A stretch of 46,277 nucleotides of DNA, taken from the NCBI GenBank assembly GCA_964632755.1, contig CAZWDT010000011.1, forward strand, positions 1 through 46,277, given 5' to 3'. A program made the translations under genes and the position numbers. The stretch is from JAFGMR01 sp964632755 (GTDB lineage Archaea; Halobacteriota; Methanosarcinia; Methanotrichales; Methanotrichaceae). Below the pieces are notes generated by a model. That model saw only the letters and a program-made list of their open reading frames with translations, was not told where the DNA came from and made no database searches. Shown in pieces: positions 7,520-15,673 of this stretch (its first letter is position 1; every line of letters starts with the position of its first letter).

Positions 7520-7599
7520 TCCGCCGTCGGCTGCATTAGGGCCGCCAAGGGCCGCCAGCAGGCCGGGGGTTGTAGGCCGGCGGTAGATCATATGGATGA

Positions 7600-8469
7600 T
7601 CACCTGGATGAGTGGGCAAGCCTCGCCAGGATCCCGTGAGAGTGCACTCGTCGCCTGGAGGCAGGGAGCGTCCTCTTCGATCCTCCATCCCTGATCTGGC
7701 TCAAGGGCATGATGTAAGGCGTATCGCAGTTGTTTCGAACCTCCGCCTCCACATTGTATACCTTGGCGATGTTCTCGGGCGTGAGAACGGCGGAGGGTGG
7801 TCCTGCGGAGACGATCTTTCCTTGTTTCATCATGATTATCCGGTCCGAGAACCGAGAGGCCAAGTTGAGGTCGTGTACGGCGAGTATGGCCGTAATTCCC
7901 CTTGATTGGACGAGGTTTCTCACAATGCCCATCACATCGAGCTGATGCCATATGTCCAGGTTGCTCGTTGGCTCATCCAGCAACATGACCTTCGACTCCT
8001 GGACAAGCGCCCTTGCTATCAATACCTTCTGCTGCTGCCCTCCGGAAAGCTCGGTGAATGCCTCCATTGCCAGATGTTCGATTCCCAGGAGTTGAAGCAC
8101 GTTCCAGACCTTCTCGTCATCATCGGTGCTCGCCAGCCAGCCGATATGAGGCCTTCTACCCATTAGAACGGTGTCGTAGACGGTTGTGGGAAAGACGCGC
8201 AGGCTGCTCTGGGGGACGTAGGCCAGGTTCTTTGCCACCTCCTTTCTGGTCATCTTTGAGATGTCCTGCCTATCGATCAGGACCTTGCCACCTTGGGGAG
8301 ATAGCACCCGATCGAGGCATTTGATGAGGGTGGACTTGCCCGACCCGTTTGGCCCAACCACGCTCACAAGCTTTCCCGGGGGAATCTCAAGGCTTACATC
8401 GTCCAATATCCGAGAGCTGTTGTATCCAAAGACGATACCCATTGCCTGAAGCTGAATCATCATGTCCAA
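7600..8469 (-). CDS. Metal-chelate/cobalamin-type ABC importer, ATP-binding protein
   Basis: This 289-residue ATPase has Walker A GPNGSGKS (about residues 39-46), Q-loop YVPQ, signature LSGGQQQK, Walker B VMLLDEPTSNLD and the H-loop AVHD. It is closest in pattern to the BtuD/FecE/FhuC group that drives uptake of iron-siderophore, haem or cobalamin. It overlaps the permease gene by about 10 bp and is the last gene of a five-gene minus-strand operon. The C-terminal 35 residues (after PLSQIRDGG) extend beyond the usual 255. The substrate is not determined by sequence; the binding protein at 11283-12539 decides it. Confidence 0.9.
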   Translation of the reverse strand: MDMMIQLQAMGIVFGYNSSRILDDVSLEIPPGKLVSVVGPNGSGKSTLIKCLDRVLSPQGGKVLIDRQDISKMTRKEVAKNLAYVPQSSLRVFPTTVYDTVLMGRRPHIGWLASTDDDEKVWNVLQLLGIEHLAMEAFTELSGGQQQKVLIARALVQESKVMLLDEPTSNLDIWHQLDVMGIVRNLVQSRGITAILAVHDLNLASRFSDRIIMMKQGKIVSAGPPSAVLTPENIAKVYNVEAEVRNNCDTPYIMPLSQIRDGGSKRTLPASRRRVHSHGILARLAHSSR

Positions 8470-9557
8470 AACTCCTTCTTCTTCCCCTTCAGCATGAGAT
8501 ACATGAAGAAGGGAACGCCGATGATCGAAGTCATCACGCCGGTTGGGATGACCGTCGGCGCAATCACGTTCATGGCAACTCCGTCTGCGGTGATCAGCAC
8601 CAAGGCCCCCAGTATGCCTGAGGCAGGTATCAGGAAGCGATGGTCTACACCGATGATCAGGCGGGCCATATGAGGTGCCACAAGCCCGATGAAGGAGATA
8701 ACTCCCGTGAAGCAGACGATTGTTGCAACTATTAGGCTTGTAATGATCATGGAATAGGTCCTTACGCCCTCGGCCTCAACACCCATGCTCTTCGCCGTAT
8801 CGTCTCCCGAGGTCATTATATTGAGGTCCCATGACTTGAGCAAGAGGAGCGGGATTCCGACGACCATGATTCCCACGAGCAGATAGACCTTGGACCATGA
8901 GAAGGCCGCCAGGTCCCCCATACCCCAGGAGGTCATGAGGCGGAGCTGATCATCGTTTGCAAAGTACTTGAAGAGCTGGCTCATGGCGCTGAAGAAATAA
9001 TTCACAGCGATTCCGGCCAGGATCAATGTCTCAGAGGTGCTTCCCTTTATGGCCGCAAGGCCGATTATGAACCCTGCGCATAGCAGGGAGAAGAGGAAGG
9101 CGTTTCCAACCAGCAGGTAGGGACCCCCAGCCACTGCCACCCCAAGAACGGCCGCAAGCGAGACCCCGAACTGAGCACCGGATGTGATTCCCAGTGTGAA
9201 GGGGCTTGCAAGGGGATTTTTCAGGACTGCCTGCATCACGCATCCGCAGACTCCCAGGCCAAACCCGGCTATGAGTCCGCCCATGATGCGGGGAAACCGG
9301 ATGTTCCAGACGACCCTGCTCGTTAGCTCGTCAACATCGAATTGAGTGGGATAGAAGCGGTCCAATAAGGCCGAATAGGCCTGCATTACAGTTATGTTGA
9401 GGGGGCCTAACGTTATCAGAACCCCGATGATCACCACGGTCAAGGCCACGATAAATGCCATGAAGAGGTACCTGCCCACGACGAACTGGTCGTGGGCCTC
9501 CTGCATTTGGCTCCTCTTGCCGGAACGGCTGCTCATGCGGCGGACGAACTTCACCAT
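8460..9557 (-). CDS. FecCD/BtuC-type ABC importer permease
   Basis: The protein has about ten hydrophobic segments and the conserved blocks of the FecCD family: RxPRxxGGLIAGFGLGVCG near the N-terminus, then PLASPFTLGITSGAQFG, and FIGLVAPHMARLIIGVDHR before the last helices. It forms the channel through which the chelate enters. The ORF is open further upstream, but ATG 9557, preceded by GAGGT, lies directly after the slipin stop and gives a sensible cytoplasmic N-terminus (VKFVRRMSSRSGKRSQ). Its 3' end overlaps the ATPase gene, which points to translational coupling. Confidence 0.88.
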   Translation of the reverse strand: MVKFVRRMSSRSGKRSQMQEAHDQFVVGRYLFMAFIVALTVVIIGVLITLGPLNITVMQAYSALLDRFYPTQFDVDELTSRVVWNIRFPRIMGGLIAGFGLGVCGCVMQAVLKNPLASPFTLGITSGAQFGVSLAAVLGVAVAGGPYLLVGNAFLFSLLCAGFIIGLAAIKGSTSETLILAGIAVNYFFSAMSQLFKYFANDDQLRLMTSWGMGDLAAFSWSKVYLLVGIMVVGIPLLLLKSWDLNIMTSGDDTAKSMGVEAEGVRTYSMIITSLIVATIVCFTGVISFIGLVAPHMARLIIGVDHRFLIPASGILGALVLITADGVAMNVIAPTVIPTGVMTSIIGVPFFMYLMLKGKKKEFWT

Positions 9558-9559
9558 GG

Positions 9560-10342
9560 CTACCTCGATGTCACAGCCTTGGCAAGGCCGGCCGTAGCGC
9601 ATATGTCGCTCGCGCTGGAACACGAGTTGGAGCCGGTTGAGACGACAATGAGGTTCTTCTCCTTAGCGATCTCCGTGAGCGTCTGAAACTCCCTGAGCTT
9701 CATTGCGCTTGGCTTATCCTCGTAGAGGGTGGCCGCATCGTTCATCCTCTGGGATGCTTGATACTCGCCTTCCGCAAGGATGATCCTCGCCCTCTTCTCA
9801 CGTTCCGCCTCCGCCTGTCGTGCAATCGCTCGAAGCATGTTCTCCGGCAAGGCAACGTCCCTCATGGTCACAGTGACGACCCTGATGCCCCAAGGATCTG
9901 TTATCGCGTCCAGGATCTGCTGAACCTCCCGGTTTAGCTCATCCCTCTTAGATAGGATGGTATCGAGCTCGTTTTGGCCAAGGACATCCCTTAAAGTGGT
10001 CTGGGCCAAAAGCGCCGATGCCGCCTCATAATCCTCCACCTCCACTATGGCCTTGCAGGAGTCGGTAACCCTGTAGTATATGACAGCGTCAACATCTAAG
10101 CTCACGTTATCGCTGCTGATGACCGTCTGCCTGGGAACGTCCAGCTCCTTTATCCTCAGGTCCACTCTAACGATCCTGTCCACGAGTGGTATGATGAATA
10201 AGAGGCCAGGGCCCTTGGCCCCAAGGAGCTTTCCGAGCCTGAATACCACAGCTCTCTCATACTGCCTCGTTATCTTCATTGATGAGGCAATTAATATGAA
10301 GACGAGCGCCCCACCGGCCAGTGAAAAGAGGTCAATCTCCAA
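9560..10342 (-). CDS. Slipin (stomatin/prohibitin-like SPFH protein)
   Basis: This 260-residue protein has one N-terminal membrane hairpin (residues 5-22), then the SPFH domain with QYERAVVFRLGKLLGAKGPG and VDLRIKELDVPRQTVISSDN, and a coiled-coil region rich in E, R and A (AIARQAEAEREKRARIILAEGE). All are typical of archaeal slipins, membrane scaffold proteins usually found with an NfeD-type partner or a membrane protease. Neither is present here. Instead the gene is only a few bases from the permease gene and directly follows the methyltransferase gene, inside an ABC importer operon. A role in organising or stabilising the importer is inference from position. Confidence 0.85.
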   Translation of the reverse strand: MEIDLFSLAGGALVFILIASSMKITRQYERAVVFRLGKLLGAKGPGLLFIIPLVDRIVRVDLRIKELDVPRQTVISSDNVSLDVDAVIYYRVTDSCKAIVEVEDYEAASALLAQTTLRDVLGQNELDTILSKRDELNREVQQILDAITDPWGIRVVTVTMRDVALPENMLRAIARQAEAEREKRARIILAEGEYQASQRMNDAATLYEDKPSAMKLREFQTLTEIAKEKNLIVVSTGSNSCSSASDICATAGLAKAVTSR

Positions 10343-10345
10343 TGT

Positions 10346-11236
10346 TCAAGCCTCCCGCTTGCCGAAGGGGGCGCCGGGGACAGCTGCAACGCCGCCATTG
10401 GTCCCCTTGGACCAGGAGATCATGGCCTCTTTTGAGCGGCGGCTGTAGGCCAGCCTTCCCTGCTGATCCGGCCGGAGGACCTTTTCGAGGTACCCCCTCA
10501 AGACCTCCTCCTTGTCGGCTGAAAGGTCATGCATCTCCTTCCATTTGGAGACGGCCTCATCGAGATCGACGTAGCTCTGCTGCCATTCCCTTCTGGTGAT
10601 GTTTACATCCGCATAGATCTCAAGGTTATCGTGGAGGATGTTGTAGAGAAGCATATAATCGGAGTGGCGGTGGCCTCTCTGACCTCTTCCCCTGATCCTG
10701 TGCCAGAGCTCCTCCTCGCCATCCTGCATCCATCCTCCAGCGAAAGTGAAGAGATACACCTGCCTTTTGGCAGCCTGGTCCATCTTGGTCACAGCCCCTC
10801 CGATATCATGCATCCCGAGGGAATGCGAAGCGATAACAACATCATGTGGCTCTATGTCGACGCCGATCTCGATATCCTCCCAGGGCTTCTGGATGCATTC
10901 TATATTGTCTATCCCCTCCCTTGCCATGTTACCCTTAAGACAGCCAAGCATGCCGCCGGACTGATCGATGGCAGTCACCTTGGCAACCCTCCTCGCTATG
11001 GGAAGGGCGAGCCTTCCAGTGCCTGCCCCTATGTCCAGCACGGAATCCGTAGGCAGAAGGCCCATCCTCTCTATCTGCTCTTCTGTCCGCCCTCGATGCT
11101 CCAGCGTATGGCGATTGAACTCCTGGGCCCGCTGGTCCCAGAATTTGGCCCTATCCACATCGCCATCGTGGTGGTCCCTTCGGCGCATCATCTTCCATAG
11201 CTCCAACCAGTTAATGAATCCCTGAATCGATAACAC
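10346..11236 (-). CDS. Class I SAM-dependent methyltransferase
   Basis: The Rossmann-type SAM site is clear: VLDIGAGTGRLALPIA (motif I, about residues 66-81), VTAIDQSGGML (motif II) and a motif IV/post-I region EPHDVVIASHSLGMHD. The N-terminal helices and the C-terminal 110 residues are specific to this protein and do not tell the substrate. It lies between the binding-protein gene and the slipin gene in one operon, so it may modify the imported chelate or its ligand; this is inference. The start is odd. A perfect ribosome site AAGGAGGTG (11242-11234) overlaps the only upstream GTG (11236), while the codon at correct spacing is ATT (11227-11225). Initiation at AUU is possible. Confidence 0.8.
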   Translation of the reverse strand: MLSIQGFINWLELWKMMRRRDHHDGDVDRAKFWDQRAQEFNRHTLEHRGRTEEQIERMGLLPTDSVLDIGAGTGRLALPIARRVAKVTAIDQSGGMLGCLKGNMAREGIDNIECIQKPWEDIEIGVDIEPHDVVIASHSLGMHDIGGAVTKMDQAAKRQVYLFTFAGGWMQDGEEELWHRIRGRGQRGHRHSDYMLLYNILHDNLEIYADVNITRREWQQSYVDLDEAVSKWKEMHDLSADKEEVLRGYLEKVLRPDQQGRLAYSRRSKEAMISWSKGTNGGVAAVPGAPFGKREA

Positions 11237-11282
11237 CTCCTTTTAGGGGAGAGGGGGAGTCCTTTTCCCCCTCGAGGATACC

Positions 11283-12539
11283 TTATAGGCTGTTCAGATA
11301 CTCCCTGGGCCAAACCAGGTAATCGGCGTACTCGGAAAAGACCCCGTCCACCCCCAAGAAGGCCTCGAAGATCTCGTTTCCTTCCATCTCCAGGTCCAGA
11401 TCCTCGAAAAGATCGGGATGCAGGACCTTTGCCATGTACAACATGTTGAAGAGGCTTCTGTCAGGTGGAGATCCCCTACAGTATGGATAGAAGAAGTTGT
11501 AGACGTGGTTATCACGAACGGCGGTTACCGACTCGAGGTCAGGAGATGTTAGAACGAACTCGATAGCCCCCCGGTTTGCCGGGTCGCTGCACCCAATGAA
11601 GATGTAGTCCGGGCTCCAGGCGATGATCTGTTCCACGCCCACGTTGATGGAGCTTCCGGTCTCTTCACGAGCCACGTTCAGGCCGCCAGCGATCTCCAGT
11701 GGCTCGTAGCCGGGCTCGGTGCGTGTGAAGTCCCTTCCCTCTTTGGGATCGTAGAATCCCTGGACGGCACCGCGGGGAGCCAGGTAGACGGTGGGCTTCT
11801 GGCTATCATCCAGGCCTTCTGTCACCGACCTTACGCGATCCACCTTCGACTCAATGAGGTCGATGAGGTTCTCTGCCTCTTCATCTCGATCCAGAGTCAG
11901 GCCCATAACTTGAATCATCCCATAGAGGCCATTTTCGTAGGAATAACTTCTACCACTGCCGCTTGCAACCACACAAGGACAGCCGACCTTGCTCTCGAAG
12001 TCCTCCGCTGCGGATTCGCTCGATGTGATGATCAGGTCCGGCTGCAAAGCGGCCATCTGCTCGTAATATATATCGTAGCGAGTGCTGGTCTCGGGAAGGT
12101 CGGCCATCTTGCCTCCGAGGATGGTCTCGAAGCAGCTCAGGCACCCTTCCTGGAAGGTCTCGAATGTGGTGGGGCAAAGACATGACTTCGCCGCCTGCTC
12201 GGATGCTATCAGCTTATCCCCCATTCCAAGGGCAACGACGATCCTTGCAGTATCCGGCTCCCGTGTGATTATCCTCTCAGCCGGCTTGTACAGTATGATC
12301 TCCCTATCCACGCTGTCGGTGAAGGTTCGAGGATATTGATCATGGATCTCTCTGATGGTCTCAAGCTCTGAGGAGGAGATCGATCCATCGCTATAGCTGC
12401 TCTCAGCCTGGCTGAGCTCATCATCGGAGACGGAATCGTCACCGTTGAGATCTCCAGGCACATCCACCTCGAAGGCAGAGGCGGGCAAAAGGAGGCAGAT
12501 CAGGAGAGCTGCAATCCAGCCCATCTTCTCTAATGTCAT
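11283..12539 (-). CDS. Secreted ABC substrate-binding protein (FecB/BtuF fold) with EF-hand-like N-terminus
   Basis: This 418-residue exported protein starts at ATG 12539 (or the adjacent 12542) with a signal peptide MTLEKMGWIAALLICLLLPASA. The mature N-terminus carries a dockerin-like calcium motif DLNGDDSVSDDEL. The rest is a periplasmic-binding-protein fold starting TDSVDREIILYKPAERIITR. A distinctive segment, KSCLCPTTFETFQEGCLSC, gives a CxC-x9-CxxC cluster near the presumed ligand cleft. It is the first gene of the operon with methyltransferase, slipin, permease and ATPase. The fold indicates a metal-chelate or corrinoid ligand. The cysteine cluster could bind metal directly, but that is inference. 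Confidence 0.85.
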   Translation of the reverse strand: MTLEKMGWIAALLICLLLPASAFEVDVPGDLNGDDSVSDDELSQAESSYSDGSISSSELETIREIHDQYPRTFTDSVDREIILYKPAERIITREPDTARIVVALGMGDKLIASEQAAKSCLCPTTFETFQEGCLSCFETILGGKMADLPETSTRYDIYYEQMAALQPDLIITSSESAAEDFESKVGCPCVVASGSGRSYSYENGLYGMIQVMGLTLDRDEEAENLIDLIESKVDRVRSVTEGLDDSQKPTVYLAPRGAVQGFYDPKEGRDFTRTEPGYEPLEIAGGLNVAREETGSSINVGVEQIIAWSPDYIFIGCSDPANRGAIEFVLTSPDLESVTAVRDNHVYNFFYPYCRGSPPDRSLFNMLYMAKVLHPDLFEDLDLEMEGNEIFEAFLGVDGVFSEYADYLVWPREYLNSL

Positions 12540-13055
12540 CATACGACCTACCGATATTAGTTTTAACAATTTTGATAATTTCAACTGCGATTCCCGGACG
12601 TCTTCGTTTGTCAGAAATATAATTGTCATATCAATTTATACTATTATCAATCACCTCCATAATACTTTGGCCATATGAGTTGCTATAAACTTATGATATA
12701 TAGATCTTTCGACCAACGATAGGTCATAAAAATATAGGATTCAACTAAAATTTAGTAGCATTCTGGGAGGGGGGGTCACGCCATGATAATATATAACCAC
12801 AAGAGTATCTAATAGTTTTAAATAGGACATTCCAAGCAATGGCAAACCCGAAGCCGGCAGGATGGTCAAATCTCAAAGATAAAGGATTCACGACCAGCTG
12901 TTTTTCATGGAAGCAAAAAGGCCTTAAGGGGGGAGCCCCATGGCCATCCTGTTCATCCAGAAGAGACCTCCTCGATATAAGATTCTTATTCAAAGAGCAG
13001 GCCATCGGGAGTTCATCTATCGACCTCGCTCGGACCTAATCCAATGAGGCAGGGT
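12540..13055. other. AT-rich divergent intergenic region with a possible repeated element
   Basis: The first part holds the promoter of the minus-strand operon; TATA-like AAGTTTATAGC (minus strand, around 12683-12693) and TATATATC nearby are candidates. From about 12835 to 13005 both strands are open: a plus frame from ATG 12839 and a minus frame covering nearly the same bases. Neither has a ribosome site or a family I can support. Open frames on both strands with odd, Cys/Pro-rich products suggest a non-coding repeated element rather than a gene. Confidence 0.35.
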
Positions 13056-13928
13056 ATGAAGATCACAGATCGCATTCACGCATTGAAGATGCCCTTTCAG
13101 GTATCAGAACCCTCAGGCCGCAGAGTTTCGCGATTCGTGTACATCTATCTCATCTACGGCGAGGAGATCTGTCTGATCGATAGCGGAGTTGCTTCCTCTG
13201 AGCGCATTATCCGGGATTATCTGAAAGAGACCGGCCGAAGGCCAGGGGAGATATCGCGTCTGATCCTAACTCATGCTCATCCAGACCATATCGGAGCCGC
13301 AGCGGCCGTAAAAGAGATGTCGGGATGCTCTGTGGCGGCTCATTCTGCCGATCGGAGATGGATAGAGAATCCAGATTGGCAGTTGATGGATCGTCCAGTC
13401 CCAGGCTTCAAGGCTCTGGTAAGTGGCAAGGTCAGGATCGATAGAATCCTCAAGGATGGCGATGTAATCGAACTCGGCAAGGATTCGAGGCTTTGCGTCC
13501 TTCACACACCAGGCCATTCGCCTGGCTCGATCTCGCTATGGATGCCCTTGGAGGCTGCTCTCTTCTCCGCAGATGCAATTCCCGTCGCAGGAGAGATGCC
13601 CATCTACGATGATATCCATTGCTCCGTCAGGTCCATTCAGAGGTTGAGATCCATTGGGGATATCAAGATGCTTCTCTCAGCCTGGGATGATCCGCGGTTT
13701 GGAGAGGATGCGTATCGGGTCATGGACGAGGGGCTCAATTATCTTCAGAAAATTCATTGTGCAGTCATTAAATCAGCGGGTACTGATGCCTATAAAAATC
13801 CTATTGAGATTTGCAGGCGGACCATCGATGAGCTTGGCTTGCCCGGGATGATGGCAAATCCCCTTACCGCGAGGTCTTTCCAGTCCAGCCTGAACCTGCT
13901 CGATAAAAGCGATCTTCTGAGCATTTGA
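13056..13928 (+). CDS. MBL-fold metallo-hydrolase
   Basis: This 290-residue protein of the metallo-beta-lactamase fold has the zinc motif THAHPDHIG at residues 72-80 (HxHxDH), a further ligand pattern HTPGHSPGSI, and the aspartate in FSADAI. Such enzymes are glyoxalase-II-like thioester hydrolases, lactonases or related hydrolases. The C-terminal 80 residues vary and do not identify the substrate. I choose ATG 13056 (MKITDRIHALKMPF) over ATG 13044, because GAGGCAGGG lies directly before it. It is transcribed alone and converges on the second cooC gene across a strong hairpin. Confidence 0.82.
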   Translation: MKITDRIHALKMPFQVSEPSGRRVSRFVYIYLIYGEEICLIDSGVASSERIIRDYLKETGRRPGEISRLILTHAHPDHIGAAAAVKEMSGCSVAAHSADRRWIENPDWQLMDRPVPGFKALVSGKVRIDRILKDGDVIELGKDSRLCVLHTPGHSPGSISLWMPLEAALFSADAIPVAGEMPIYDDIHCSVRSIQRLRSIGDIKMLLSAWDDPRFGEDAYRVMDEGLNYLQKIHCAVIKSAGTDAYKNPIEICRRTIDELGLPGMMANPLTARSFQSSLNLLDKSDLLSI

Positions 13929-13965
13929 GCCTATCAAAGAGTTGGTTCGCTATAAAAAGGGCCAT

Positions 13966-13993
13966 CGGAGGGCGGCCTTGCAGCCCCCCTCCG
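13966..13993. terminator. Bidirectional hairpin between MBL hydrolase and cooC paralogue
   Basis: CGGAGGGCGGC pairs with GCCCCCCTCCG with one internal mismatch around the loop CTTGCA. It lies 37 bases after the hydrolase stop and before the convergent cooC stop, which suits a shared 3' end. No T-tract follows on the plus strand. Confidence 0.45.
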
Positions 13994-14073
13994 GTTAAAA
14001 GTATGGTGTCCATTGCCGCCTCGGCCTGGCCCAGCCCAAGATCCGCGGCCAGCAAGGGACTCCATAATGATCC

Positions 14074-14811
14074 TCAGTTACCCTCCAGTATGCCTGCCAG
14101 CCTCTCGAGCCCAGATGGCACCACCTTGATCTCCTCACCCCTCAGGCCAGCCTGGAATAGCCCTGGATCAAATGGCAATATGCCGACGAGCCTCGAGCTA
14201 TCCAGGTCCTTTAGCATAACTCCCTGGACATCTCCATCCGCCTTGTTGAGGAACAGGTAGACGGGCTTTCCAAGGCCCTCGCCCATCTCCACAATCTTCT
14301 TGGAGAGCGCGATCGATTCGAATGATGGGTCCAGCACAACGAGGATGATGTCGCTTCCCTTCTCCACGCCTCTTCCAAGGTGCTCGATTCCCGCCTCGGT
14401 GTCGACTATGACTATCTCGCCTGGCCCTAGCGTCAAGCTCTCAAGGAGCTGACGGGCAAGGGAGCCCATGGGGCAAGCGCAGCCCTCGCCGAACTCATGG
14501 ATCTTTCCTATGGCGAGGAGGCTGATGCCATCCTTCTTGCTAAGGTAATCCGCCGGGATATCGTCCATGGACCAGCCGGACGGAAATAAGGTCTTATCAT
14601 CCCTCATCCTCTGGAACAGGCCCTTTTTTCCATCGAAGAACTTGAGAAGATCGGGTGGAAGCTCCAGGCCAAGATGACGGTGAAGCCCGTAGTTGGACTC
14701 ATCGGTATCGACCACGAGGACCCTATGGCCCCTTTCGGCCATCATCTTTGCCATGAGGGCTGCGATGGAGCTCTTTCCAGAGCCGCCCTTGCCGCACACA
14801 AATATCTTCAT
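14074..14811 (-). CDS. CooC-like metal-insertion ATPase, second paralogue
   Basis: The 245-residue ATPase has Walker A GKGGSGKS (residues 7-14), VDTDESN switch at 35-41, and the CxC pair C111/C113 in GEGCACP, the nickel-binding signature of CooC. The EAGIEHLGRG box is nearly identical to that of the first CooC in this window. It differs from that copy in Walker A (SGKS instead of VGKT) and in the region between residues 40 and 100, so the two probably serve different client enzymes or metals. I start at ATG 14811 (MKIFVCGKGG), nine codons inside the longest frame. CO dehydrogenase or acetyl-CoA synthase maturation is the likely role. Confidence 0.85.
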   Translation of the reverse strand: MKIFVCGKGGSGKSSIAALMAKMMAERGHRVLVVDTDESNYGLHRHLGLELPPDLLKFFDGKKGLFQRMRDDKTLFPSGWSMDDIPADYLSKKDGISLLAIGKIHEFGEGCACPMGSLARQLLESLTLGPGEIVIVDTEAGIEHLGRGVEKGSDIILVVLDPSFESIALSKKIVEMGEGLGKPVYLFLNKADGDVQGVMLKDLDSSRLVGILPFDPGLFQAGLRGEEIKVVPSGLERLAGILEGN

Positions 14812-14869
14812 AGCTCTTGATAACATCATTTGATACAAAAAGCTTTCCTTGTAATAAAGTTATACATAT

Positions 14870-15673
14870 TCAATATTGAATTAATGTTCCATCCGATTTC
14901 ACCTTCTTGACGGCATAATTGAAGGCCAATAGGCTCATAGGGAGCAAAACGAACGAGAAGATAACTAAAGCTGCGAGATCCGGTCCCAAATCCCATAATG
15001 AGTACCCCTGCAGCAGCGCGTGCCTCATCCCACTCAGGGAGTATGTTATCGGGAGCAGGTGGGATACGTTCTGCATCCAGGGAGGAAAGAGCTCAATTGG
15101 AAACAATACTCCTCCGAAGAGCTCTGATGTGCTCATGAATAGCATGTTTATCGGGTCACCCCTCTTGAAGATCATGATGAAACTCGCCGACATTATTCCA
15201 ATGCTGCTAAAACATATTATCGTTAATATGAGGATGACCAGAGCTCCAATGATATTCGCATCGGTCATGTTCACGCCCAATAGAATCCCCACCACCAGGT
15301 ACATAAATACCCGAAATGAGGCGAAGATGAAGCTCCATATCGATGATAACGTGATTATCGTAGTTGTTGGCGTAGGCGTAACAAGCATTGCTTCCAGAGT
15401 TCCCATCATCTGCTCGTCTCGAATGGTCTCAGAGAAACCCCTGAGCGATACCATGAGATAGGTTGAAAATGCTATGCCTATCAGGACGAAGGAGAAATAG
15501 TCCCCACCATAGGGCTCAAGGTAGGTCATTCCCGCCGACCCTATGAGCTTGGCTATGAAGTAATACGTGAGGATGTTGAACACCATGAAGAACAATCTCA
15601 GGAAGAACTCGAACTTGTAGCTCATCTGGAGCGTGTAGCTCCTCTTTATGAAAGAAAACGCCTTCCTGAGCAT
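14870..15673 (-). CDS. ABC-2 type exporter permease
   Basis: This 267-residue integral membrane protein has six hydrophobic segments. It contains RDEQMMGTLEAMLVTPTPTTTII, the conserved cytoplasmic loop of ABC-2 permeases, and a GGVLFPIELFPPWMQNVSHLLPITY block before the last helices. It works with the ATPase encoded directly upstream; the two genes share one base at 15673. Such pairs export drugs, lipids or polysaccharides. Nothing shows which substrate applies here. Confidence 0.85.
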   Translation of the reverse strand: MLRKAFSFIKRSYTLQMSYKFEFFLRLFFMVFNILTYYFIAKLIGSAGMTYLEPYGGDYFSFVLIGIAFSTYLMVSLRGFSETIRDEQMMGTLEAMLVTPTPTTTIITLSSIWSFIFASFRVFMYLVVGILLGVNMTDANIIGALVILILTIICFSSIGIMSASFIMIFKRGDPINMLFMSTSELFGGVLFPIELFPPWMQNVSHLLPITYSLSGMRHALLQGYSLWDLGPDLAALVIFSFVLLPMSLLAFNYAVKKVKSDGTLIQY

